Part shown: positions 1 to 5,495 of the stretch, piece after piece
Numbering within the stretch: position 1 is the first letter of the stretch
Layout: the number at the start of each line of letters is the position of its first letter
Assembly (NCBI GenBank): GCA_029821455.1
Contig: JALGTI010000370.1
Location: 1-5,955, forward strand
Reading direction: 5' to 3'
Source: Candidatus Zipacnadia bacterium
GTDB taxonomy: Bacteria > Armatimonadota > Zipacnadia > Zipacnadales > Zipacnadaceae
Length of the DNA stretch: 5,955 bases
Notes under the pieces: generated by a model
What the model was told of the DNA's origin: nothing
The model's database searches: none
The model's input: only the letters and a program-made list of their open reading frames with translations
Program-made: the position numbers and the translations under genes

Positions 1-1746
1 TATCGCACCTACGAGCGGCGTCTCAAAGACAATAACGCGCTCGACTTCGATGACCTGCTGATGCAAGTTGTGAGGCTATTCGAGAAACACAAGCAGGTCC
101 TGGCCAAGTACCAGCAGCGCTTCGGGTATGTGCTGGTGGACGAGTATCAGGACATCAACCGCGCCCAGTATCGCTTCGTGCAACTGCTGGCCAAGCAGCA
201 TAAGAACATCTGCGTGGTGGGCGATGATGACCAGAGCATCTACGGCTGGCGCGGAGCCAATGTCGGCATCATCCTCGCCTTCGAGCAGGACTGGCCGAAG
301 GCCAAGGTCGTCAAGCTGGAGCAGAACTACCGCTCGACCGAGAAGATACTGGAATGCGCCTACGAGGTCATCCGCCACAATAAGGGCCGGGCCGACAAGA
401 AGCTGTGGACCGAGAATCACCCCGGCGAAAACGTTGTCTGCTACGAGGCGGTCAACGAGGACGACGAGGCTGAATGGGTGGCCGGGCTGATCCGCGCGCA
501 GGTGGCCAGCAACGCAGCGCAGTACGGCGACTTTGCGATTCTGTACCGCACCAATGCGATGTCCCGGGCCTTTGAGGAAGCTCTGATGAACGTCCGCATC
601 CCATACGAGATTGTGGGCGGGGTGCGGTTCTATGAGCGCGCCGAGATCAGGGACATCGTCGCCTATCTGCGCACCATCTACAACCCCGGTGATAGCGTCT
701 CACTGCGGCGCATCGTCAACAACCCGCCGCGTGGCATCGGGGAGCGTACCCTGGCGGTGGTTGACCGCCTCGCCCATAAGCAGTCCATACCCCTGTACGA
801 GGCCATCCCGCTGGCCGCTGAAGACGAGAGTCTGCGGCCGCTGTCAAGGCAAGCGTTGGCAGACTTCCACAACCTGATGGCGACGCTGCGTCAGCAGGTA
901 GAGCAACTGCCCCTAACTGAACTTGTGCGCAGCGTGGTGGAGCGCAGCGGCCTGCTAGAAAGATATCGGCAATCGGCCAGCGCCGAGGATGCCGGGCGCG
1001 CCGAGAACCTGGAAGAATTCGTCACCTTTGCCCGCCGCTTTGAGGAGCGAAGTGATAATCCCTCCCTCGGCGCCTTCCTGGAGCACATCGCCCTCATCTC
1101 CGACATTGATCAAGCCGAGGAGTTGGACAGCGCCGTCTCGCTGATGACGCTGCACAGCGCCAAGGGCCTGGAGTTCCCCGTTGTTACAATCGTGGGTCTG
1201 GAGGAGGGCATCTTCCCCCACGAGCGCTCGATGGGTGATGAATTTGAGCTGGAGGAGGAGCGCAGACTGTGTTATGTGGGCATCACCCGCGCCCAGCAGA
1301 TGCTCTACCTCACCCACGCTCATCGGCGCACCATCTACGGCAACACCCAGAAGATGCAGCCCTCGCGCTTCCTGGCCGACCTGCCCAAGGAACTGGTGGA
1401 CTGGCGGATGGAGCTGTCAGGTGCGCCCGGGCCCCGTCTCTTAGCGCTTGAGGAGCAGGTCAGCGAGCAGCTACCCATCGGCGGACGCAAGATTGACCTG
1501 ACCGAGATCCTCTCGCGGGTCAAGGCCAAACCCACGCGGCGGTCAAAACAGGAGACCAAGCAAGTCGAGGGGGCGGCCTCGCAGCCCCACTTCGCCAGCG
1601 GCGAGAAAGTCACCCATCCCAAGTTTGGCCGGGGCGTGATTGTTTCGACCAAGGGTGACGGGCCCGAGGCCGAACTGACGGTGGCCTTCCGTGGCGCGGG
1701 CATCAAGAAGCTCCTGGCCCAGTACGCTGATTTGCAGAAGGTGTAG
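1..1746 (+). CDS. pcrA: ATP-dependent DNA helicase PcrA/UvrD, 5'-truncated by window edge
   Basis: Superfamily 1A 3'-5' DNA helicase, which unwinds DNA in nucleotide excision and mismatch repair and removes RecA or stalled RNA polymerase. The frame is open from base 1, so the ATG at 61 is internal. About 581 residues are visible; family members run to roughly 730-750, so the N-terminal Walker A region is outside the window. Motifs in order (residues counted from base 1): motif II VDEYQD (Asp at about 47), motif III GDDDQSIYGWRGA, motif IV LEQNYRST, then FAILYRTNAMSR and IPYEIVGGVRFYERAEIRD of domain 2, motif V TLHSAKGLEFPVV, and motif VI EEERRLCYVGITRA. The last ~45 residues (GEKVTHPKFGRGVIVS...) match the PcrA C-terminal Tudor-like domain that binds RNA polymerase. 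It ends in TAG with no clear terminator directly after. PcrA versus UvrD naming is a matter of convention; the Tudor tail and overall style favour PcrA. Confidence 0.96.
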   Translation, partial: YRTYERRLKDNNALDFDDLLMQVVRLFEKHKQVLAKYQQRFGYVLVDEYQDINRAQYRFVQLLAKQHKNICVVGDDDQSIYGWRGANVGIILAFEQDWPKAKVVKLEQNYRSTEKILECAYEVIRHNKGRADKKLWTENHPGENVVCYEAVNEDDEAEWVAGLIRAQVASNAAQYGDFAILYRTNAMSRAFEEALMNVRIPYEIVGGVRFYERAEIRDIVAYLRTIYNPGDSVSLRRIVNNPPRGIGERTLAVVDRLAHKQSIPLYEAIPLAAEDESLRPLSRQALADFHNLMATLRQQVEQLPLTELVRSVVERSGLLERYRQSASAEDAGRAENLEEFVTFARRFEERSDNPSLGAFLEHIALISDIDQAEELDSAVSLMTLHSAKGLEFPVVTIVGLEEGIFPHERSMGDEFELEEERRLCYVGITRAQQMLYLTHAHRRTIYGNTQKMQPSRFLADLPKELVDWRMELSGAPGPRLLALEEQVSEQLPIGGRKIDLTEILSRVKAKPTRRSKQETKQVEGAASQPHFASGEKVTHPKFGRGVIVSTKGDGPEAELTVAFRGAGIKKLLAQYADLQKV

Positions 1747-2093
1747 AGGGTGTGACCCCAGGGTTGTGTTAGAAAAGTATCGAATTGGGCTTCTGAAAAT
1801 TGGCAAGATGTTCAAAGACAAGAACCTCGTCGCGCCTGGGAGCACGGTGGCGATGGCTCACTTAGCCCAGCAAGGACTAGATTTCGTGAAGGACAACCTG
1901 ATGCGTCTGCCTGATGCCAAGTGAGCGCAAGGCACTGCAATGAAACACCTGCAGGCGAGCATGCGGAGTGTACGACCTGCGGCTGGCGCTTGAGCATCAG
2001 GGCACTGACCGTGTGCCCATTGTCAGGAGGGGCCGAATGGGGAGGCGACGCGCAGCGACGCAGAGGGCCCCATCCGGCCCACAATAGAAAAGC

Positions 2094-2118
2094 GGGTCGG
2101 ATGCTTCGCATTCGACCC
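2094..2118. terminator. 11-bp stem hairpin, possible terminator
   Basis: GGGTCGGATGC, a TTC loop, then GCATTCGACCC form an 11-bp stem with a single G-T wobble. On the + strand an A-rich stretch precedes it and CTCCTATCTC follows, so there is no good U-tract. On the - strand the stem is followed by GCTTTTCTATT, which is closer to a classic intrinsic terminator, although I see no - strand gene for it to serve. It may end pcrA-derived transcription weakly, or be a dispersed hairpin repeat. Confidence 0.35.
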
Positions 2119-2196
2119 CTCCTATCTCAGCGATGGCATGGCTCTCGTTCCAATGGGATGGCCCTGCGTGATTGGAGCAGCCGATGTATTCCTATG

Positions 2197-2208
2197 GAAC
2201 ATATGTTC
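2197..2208. promoter_or_regulatory. GAACATATGTTC palindrome, LexA-box-like
   Basis: A perfect 12-bp palindrome of the form GAAC-N4-GTTC, with the R-N-R-Y centre expected of the Gram-positive SOS (LexA/DinR) box. CCTA at 2191-2194 and TAGG at 2209-2212 add short outer arms. It lies about 130 bp upstream of argH in an AT-richer stretch, where the argH promoter could be. Whether this organism's LexA uses the Gram-positive motif is unknown, so the functional reading is inference. Confidence 0.3.
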
Positions 2209-2243
2209 TAGGTTTTTGGGATTAACTCAACATAGGACTTGCC

Positions 2244-2269
2244 AAAAATGGCTTAGGTAGGCCATTTTT
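2244..2269 (+). promoter_or_regulatory. hairpin 1 in the argH leader
   Basis: AAAAATGGC (2244-2252) and GCCATTTTT (2261-2269) form a perfect 9-bp stem around an 8-nt loop. Because the T-run is inside the 3' arm, it could act as an intrinsic terminator for upstream transcripts or as part of a leader structure for argH. It is followed two bases later by a second, stronger palindrome. Confidence 0.4.
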
Positions 2270-2271
2270 AA

Positions 2272-2293
2272 GGGGTGACGCTAGCGTCACCCC
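2272..2293. promoter_or_regulatory. 22-bp perfect palindrome in the argH leader
   Basis: GGGGTGACGCT (2272-2282) is followed with no spacer by its exact reverse complement AGCGTCACCCC (2283-2293). A spacer-free DNA palindrome suits a dimeric repressor operator better than an RNA stem, although an RNA hairpin would also form with a small loop. It ends 44 bp before the argH start. It does not resemble the E. coli ARG box (TGAAT...ATTCA). The argH start itself has only a weak Shine-Dalgarno, GGGGG at 2328-2332, five bases before the ATG. Confidence 0.45.
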
Positions 2294-2820
2294 CCTGAAA
2301 TGAAGACACCATAACAGGCTCAATCCTGGGGGCTAAAATGGCTAAGAAAAGCAAGTCCAGCAAGCTGTGGGGCGGGCGGTTCGGCGCTGAGATGGCCGAC
2401 ATCGCCCTGGACTTCTCCGAATCAACCGCCGCCGACGCGCCGCTGGCCGCCGACGACATCTGGGGCAGCCAGGCTCACGCGCTGATGCTTGCCAAGTGCA
2501 GCATCATCAGCCAGGACGACCTGCGAGCGATCCTGACTGAGCTTGAGCGCGCGCGGGAGGATCTGGAGGCCGGCAAGCTGCGCCTCAGGCGTGAGCTTGA
2601 GGACATCCACATGAATGTGGAGGCCTATGTCCGCAAGGGCGCAGGGCCGGAGCTGGGCGGGAGGCTGCACACCGCCCGCTCGCGCAATGACCAGGTGGCC
2701 ACCGACTGCCGCATGCACCTGCGCACCCGGCTGCTGGACCTGATGGAGACGGTGGGGTCGCTGCAGGGGGCGCTGCTGAAAGCCACACGGGGCAAAGAGA
2801 AGACGGTGATGCCTGGCTAC

Positions 2821-2938
2821 ACGCACACTCAACACGCTCAGCCCATCTCGGTGGCGTTCTGGCTGTCAAGCTACGTCTCACGCACACTCAACACGCTCAG
2901 CCCATCTCGGTGGCGTTCTGGCTGTCAAGCTACGTCTC
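2821..2938 (+). repeat. exact 59-bp tandem duplication in argH
   Basis: Bases 2821-2879 and 2880-2938 are identical over all 59 positions; the base before each copy (2820 and 2879) is also the same, so 60 bases match at a 59-bp period. The unit encodes the catalytic THTQHAQPISVAFWLSSYVS segment. Since 59 is not a multiple of three, the second copy throws argH out of frame. Confidence 0.98.
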
Positions 2939-3035
2939 GATGCTGGCCCGCGACCAGGAGCGCCTGTGGGGAGCGTTCCAGCGCACCAACCGCTGCCCGT
3001 TGGGCGCGGCGGCGCTGGCGGGCACCTCGTTCCCC

Positions 3036-3191
3036 ATTGACCGCGAGTACGTCGCCAAGCTGCTGGGCTTCGACGGCGTGCTAGAGCATGCGCTGGATGC
3101 GGTCGGTTCACGGATTGACCGCGAGTACGTCGCCAAGCTGCTGGCCTTTGACGGCGTGCTGGAGCATGCGCTGGATGCGGTCGGCTCGCGG
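3036..3191 (+). repeat. diverged in-frame 78-bp tandem duplication in argH (26 residues twice)
   Basis: Bases 3036-3113 and 3114-3191 each encode the same 26-residue block, beginning IDREYVAKLL and ending LDAVGSR. They differ at five positions; four are silent third-position changes and one changes Gly to Ala (LLGF versus LLAF). ArgH proteins normally have this block once, between the SFPIDRE segment and the DFV... helix. The insertion keeps frame but adds 26 residues to the protein. Confidence 0.97.
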
Positions 3192-4000
3192 GACTTCGTT
3201 GCCGAGGCGCTGGCGGCCCTCGCTATCCTGATGAGCAACCTCTCGCGCCTGGCCGAGGAGTTCATCCTGTTCTCGACCTACGAGTACGGCCTGCTAGAGA
3301 TTCACGACAGCCTCGCGTCGGGAAGCTCGATAATGCCGCAGAAGAAGAACCCGTGCCTCGCCGAGCTGTCGCGGGCGCGGACGGGACTGGTCTATGGGCG
3401 GCTGATGGAGGTACTGACGCTGCTGAAGGCCCTGCCGAGTGGCTACAATCGGGACTTGCAGCAGGACAAGCCGCCCCTATGGCAGGCCCTCGACGAGAGC
3501 GAGATGACCATCCGCGCGCTGGAGGCAATGGTGGCGACGGTCAAGTTCAACACGCAGCGGATGCGGGAGCTTGCGGGGAAGAACTTCTCCACCGCCACCG
3601 AGCTTGCCAACTTCCTGGTGGCCGAGCGCGGCCTGCCGTTCCGCACCTGCCACGAGATAGTGGGTGGGCTGGTGGCCCAGCTTATCGCGGAGGGCCGGAC
3701 CCTCGACGACCACGCGCGGGTCCAGGAGATTCTGCACGAGCGCGGGCAGGAGCTTTCGCTTGACGAGATCAAATCAGTCTGCGACCCACGCGCTTGCCTG
3801 CAGCGCCAGGTCAGCCTCGGCAGCACCGGCCCCGAAAGCGTGAGGGCGCTGCTTACCTCCCTCAAGGCCGGCCACGCCGAGACCCTCAAGCAAGCCCAAT
3901 CCGCCCGCAAACGGATCGAGAGGGCGAAGGAGAGGACGGGGAAGTCGGTCGAGCAAGCTTTGGGAGAACCTAGTCGGGTTATGGCAAGAAGGCGTCCAAA

Positions 4001-4450
4001 ATGAGGACCCAGCCTGATGATACTTGGGCACCGATGCGCACTCTTCTCCTTGTCGCGTTAGGCGGCTTGGTGTTTGCAGACCTCCTAGGGATCCTGGTGT
4101 GCGTGCGCAGCATCCTCACGGTCGGGCCCTGGGAGCCTTCGCAGGCTTCCCGTGCTTTCGCTTATGGGGCCCTAGCAGCTTGGTGGACGGACCCGTATTG
4201 GATTGTTTTGATCCTGATTCCAGCCGGGCTGCTCGGGTGGGGTACCCTCATTTGGCTTTATGGACGGCACTTAGCCTGGCCCATCAATAGAGTCTACACT
4301 GTGGTAGCCTGGATGCTGTTCAGCTTCGCGGGCCACGTGACCTTGTGGCGCTCATGGCATCCTCTAACCGCATTGGTGCTGGGCGTCTCGGCTGTGCTAG
4401 GTATTAGGATTCTGATGTGGGTCGCCTCGCGTAAGGAGCAGCGAAACTAA
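4001..4450 (+). CDS. four-helix integral membrane protein of unknown function
   Basis: A 149-residue protein whose ATG overlaps the argH stop as ATGA, suggesting translational coupling; AAGAAGG about seven bases upstream can serve as ribosome binding site. An alternative start is Met12 at 4034, just before the first hydrophobic segment. Four membrane segments are visible: about residues 14-35 (LLLVALGGLVFADLLGILV), 66-87 (YWIVLILIPAGLLGWGTLIW), 98-116 (VYTVVAWMLFSFAGHVTLW) and 121-142 (LTALVLGVSAVLGIRILMW). The tail is basic (RKEQRN). There is no signal-peptide cleavage pattern and no catalytic motif that I can name, and I do not recognise the family. Its place between argH and the pyrK remnant suggests it was part of the same transcription unit. 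Confidence 0.75.
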   Translation: MRTQPDDTWAPMRTLLLVALGGLVFADLLGILVCVRSILTVGPWEPSQASRAFAYGALAAWWTDPYWIVLILIPAGLLGWGTLIWLYGRHLAWPINRVYTVVAWMLFSFAGHVTLWRSWHPLTALVLGVSAVLGIRILMWVASRKEQRN

Positions 4451-4516
4451 GTGCATCACTCCCAGGCTCAACTGAACCGCCGTGAGCAGGCGAGGGAGGG
4501 GCATCATCTGCTGTTG
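4451..4516 (+). pseudogene. remnant of a pyrK 5' end, cut by a REP element
   Basis: GTG at 4451 directly follows the TAA of the membrane protein, with AAGGAG about 12 bases upstream. The next 22 codons align codon for codon, without gaps, to the first 22 codons of the pyrK at 5492: 50 of 66 bases and 13 of 22 residues agree, including the run RREQ and the run EGHHLL. After codon 22 the match ends exactly where GTAGGGGCG of the first repeat unit begins. The frame continues into the repeat (again giving VGAQFIAP) and stops at TAG 4550-4552. This is best read as the original downstream gene of the operon, truncated by the element, or as a diverged partial copy. Confidence 0.7.
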
Positions 4517-4644
4517 GTAGGGGCGCAATTCATTGCGCCCTATGGAATGTAGCGGTTACCTGGGCCTGATGGATCAGGGCGTCACGAATCCCGCCCACAC
4601 GAGGTATGCGGAATATGGGCGGGCGCGATAAATCACGCCCCTAC
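4517..4644. repeat. BIME-like unit 1, 128 bp
   Basis: The unit begins GTAGGGGCG and ends CGCCCCTAC, exact inverted ends. It holds three 20-nt palindromes: GGGCGCAATTCATTGCGCCC at 4521-4540, GGGCGTCACGAATCCCGCCC at 4577-4596 (imperfect) and GGGCGCGATAAATCACGCCC at 4621-4640. Spacing from one palindrome start to the next is 56 then 44 bases. Confidence 0.88.
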
Positions 4645-4659
4645 ACGGATGGCGTGTTG

Positions 4660-4787
4660 GTAGGGGCGCAATTCATTGCGCCCGATGGGATGTAGCGATT
4701 ACCTGGGCCTGATGGATCGGGGCGTCATGAATGGCGTCCATGCGAGGTATAGGGGATATAGGCGGGCGTGATAAATCACGCCCCTAC
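4660..4787. repeat. BIME-like unit 2, 128 bp
   Basis: Direct repeat of unit 1 after a 15-bp spacer, the same length and about 88% identical by my count (15 mismatches, no gaps). Its palindromes are at 4664-4683 (identical to the first of unit 1), 4720-4739 and 4764-4783, again spaced 56 and 44 bases. It has the same GTAGGGGCG / CGCCCCTAC ends. Confidence 0.88.
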
Positions 4788-4803
4788 GCGATGTGACCGG
4801 GCT

Positions 4804-4823
4804 GGGCGTGATGAATGCCGCCC
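4804..4823. repeat. seventh REP palindrome, overlapping the RAYT start region
   Basis: GGGCGTGATGAATGCCGCCC is another member of the 20-nt family; with flanking bases it makes a 7-bp perfect stem, CTGGGCG (4802-4808) with CGCCCAG (4819-4825). The only upstream ATG of the transposase, at 4815, lies inside it. Confidence 0.75.
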
Positions 4824-5495
4824 AGACAAGGGGTAAGCGACCTGCCATACGATCCGCGCCAACACCACCGGCGCTCAATACGACTCAAAGGCTACGATTA
4901 CTCGTCGCCCGGTGACTACTTTGTCACGATTTGCACCCACAACCGGGAATGCATATTGGGACGCATCGAGAATGGGAAGTCTATATTGAACGAGGCTGGC
5001 CGAAGCGCCCAATCGGTTTGGGAGGGATTGCCAGCCCGTTGGCCAACTGTAACCCTCGATACATTTGTGGTTATGCCAAACCATATTCACGGCATTATTA
5101 CCATCGTGTCCAGCCCTGACACGCCGGTAGGGGCGCAATTCATTGCGCCCTGTCGTCTAACCCTCGGCGAAATCGTCCGCCAGTTTAAGGCCATCTCAGC
5201 GCGGTTGATTCGCAAGAGCTGCTGCTCACGCTTTGCGTGGCAACGCAACTACTACGAACATATCGTTCGCAATTCAAACTCCCTGTACACCATAGCGCAC
5301 TATATAGAAGACAACCCGCGGACGTGGCTCTGGGACCACGAGAATCCGAATTCCGCTGTTGCATCTGCGGCTGAGATGCGACGGGTGTTGGCGAAACACT
5401 ATGGCATTGCGGAAGAGGAGCTCAGCTTCCTCATAGATTACGTTATCAAGTGCGACGAAGGCGAAGAGCAAACAGATGGGCAGGCACAGAATTGA
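4815..5495 (+). CDS. REP-associated tyrosine transposase (RAYT, Y1/HUH family)
   Basis: Single-strand DNA transposase of the IS200-like Y1 superfamily, the group that nicks and moves REP palindromes. Visible signatures: HHRRSIRLKGYDYSSPGDYF with VTICTHNR (residues 17-44), the HUH metal site MPNHIHGI (His90 and His92), and YYEHIVRN with its candidate nucleophile tyrosines 146/147, then YIEDNPRTW (163-171). All key residues are present, so it may be active. Residues 105-112 (VGAQFIAP) are encoded by an embedded REP copy between the HUH site and the LGEIVRQFK helix. The true start is uncertain: ATG 4815 lies in a REP hairpin, whereas relatives typically begin MPYDP; here that Met position is CTG at 4842, eight bases after AAGGGG (4828-4833). 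The C-terminal 45 residues (from about 182) extend past the core. The stop TGA overlaps the TTG of pyrK. Confidence 0.88.
   Translation: MPPRQGVSDLPYDPRQHHRRSIRLKGYDYSSPGDYFVTICTHNRECILGRIENGKSILNEAGRSAQSVWEGLPARWPTVTLDTFVVMPNHIHGIITIVSSPDTPVGAQFIAPCRLTLGEIVRQFKAISARLIRKSCCSRFAWQRNYYEHIVRNSNSLYTIAHYIEDNPRTWLWDHENPNSAVASAAEMRRVLAKHYGIAEEELSFLIDYVIKCDEGEEQTDGQAQN
5127..5150. repeat. REP copy embedded in-frame in the transposase gene
   Basis: Twenty-four bases, GTAG plus GGGCGCAATTCATTGCGCCC, are identical to those at 4517-4540 and 4660-4683. It is read in-frame as VGAQFIAP. The palindrome proper is 5131-5150. Confidence 0.95.

Larger units (their letters stand above)
1766..2260 (+). pseudogene. 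possible frameshifted small zinc-ribbon protein
   Basis: No intact gene lies between pcrA and argH, but three adjacent open segments join into one plausible protein of about 165 residues. Segment 1 runs from GTG 1766 to TGA 1922-1924 and includes MFKDKNLVAPG and LDFVKDNLMRLPDAK. Segment 2 starts at GTG 1921, overlapping that stop, and carries a CTTCG knuckle (Cys codons 1969 and 1978). Segment 3 returns to the first frame and is open from 2009 to TAG 2258-2260; it carries CAHC (Cys codons 2012 and 2021). Read together the two knuckles form a CX2C-X13-CX2C zinc-ribbon spacing. One lost base near 1920 and one gained base near 2009-2011 would explain the breaks and cancel each other. I do not recognise the family. 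It could instead be two short overlapping genes, or non-coding DNA; the part after about 2040 is less convincing than the zinc-ribbon part. Confidence 0.3.
2338..4004 (+). pseudogene. argH: argininosuccinate lyase, frame broken by an internal tandem duplication
   Basis: ArgH splits argininosuccinate into arginine and fumarate, the last step of arginine synthesis; the cytoplasmic enzyme is a homotetramer of the fumarase/aspartase superfamily. The first frame starts at ATG 2338 (KLWGGRF near the N-terminus), carries conserved region 1 HTARSRNDQVATD (from residue 111) and region 2 YTHTQHAQP (residues 161-169, with the catalytic His). It then runs out of frame after 2879 and stops at 3082-3084. 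The second frame, open from about 2880 to TGA 4002-4004, carries the rest: PLGAAALAGTSFPIDRE, the catalytic-serine loop SGSSIMPQKKNP (about 3318-3353), LKALPSGYNRDLQQDK, and TATELANFLV. Removing one 59-bp copy (2880-2938) rejoins everything into one protein of about 535 residues, longer than the usual ~460 because of a second, in-frame 26-residue duplication and a basic C-terminal tail. As written the gene would not make full-length enzyme. It may still be intact in the organism if the duplication is an assembly error. Confidence 0.93.
4517..5491 (+). mobile_element. REP/BIME array plus RAYT transposase block
   Basis: The stretch between the pyrK remnant and the intact pyrK start consists entirely of two 128-bp paired-palindrome units, one further palindrome, and a RAYT transposase gene that contains another copy of the palindrome. 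RAYT proteins are known to act on REP palindromes, so array and gene probably belong together. I see no IS-type terminal repeats or target duplications bounding the whole block. The limits given are the first REP base and the base before the pyrK start. Confidence 0.6.

Noticed and set aside
76..1323. Additional open frames on both strands within the helicase gene
   Set aside because: All lie within a strongly conserved helicase frame and encode arginine/serine- or leucine-rich sequence typical of shadow frames.
2215..2337. A T-box or other known riboswitch in the argH leader
   Set aside because: I see two hairpins but no T-box consensus (AGGGTGGNACCGCG) and no recognisable aptamer core.
2237..2337. 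Sigma-70 promoter for argH (TTGCCA at 2239, or CATAAC at 2310)
   Set aside because: Neither candidate has a matching partner hexamer at normal spacing, so I do not annotate a promoter.
2338..3084. Two separate functional genes in the argH region (2338-3084 and 2910-4004)
   Set aside because: The end of the first frame after about 2880 is out-of-frame ArgH sequence, and the second frame lacks ArgH regions 1 and the N-terminus; they are two halves of one gene.
4451..4552. A 33-codon open frame that could be called a small gene
   Set aside because: Its first 22 codons are a pyrK remnant and the rest is translated REP sequence; it looks like a by-product of the insertion.
4517..4787. Regularly spaced repeats that could suggest a CRISPR array
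   Set aside because: Only two long units exist, the spacers between palindromes are themselves repeated rather than unique, and the adjacent protein is a RAYT, not a Cas protein.
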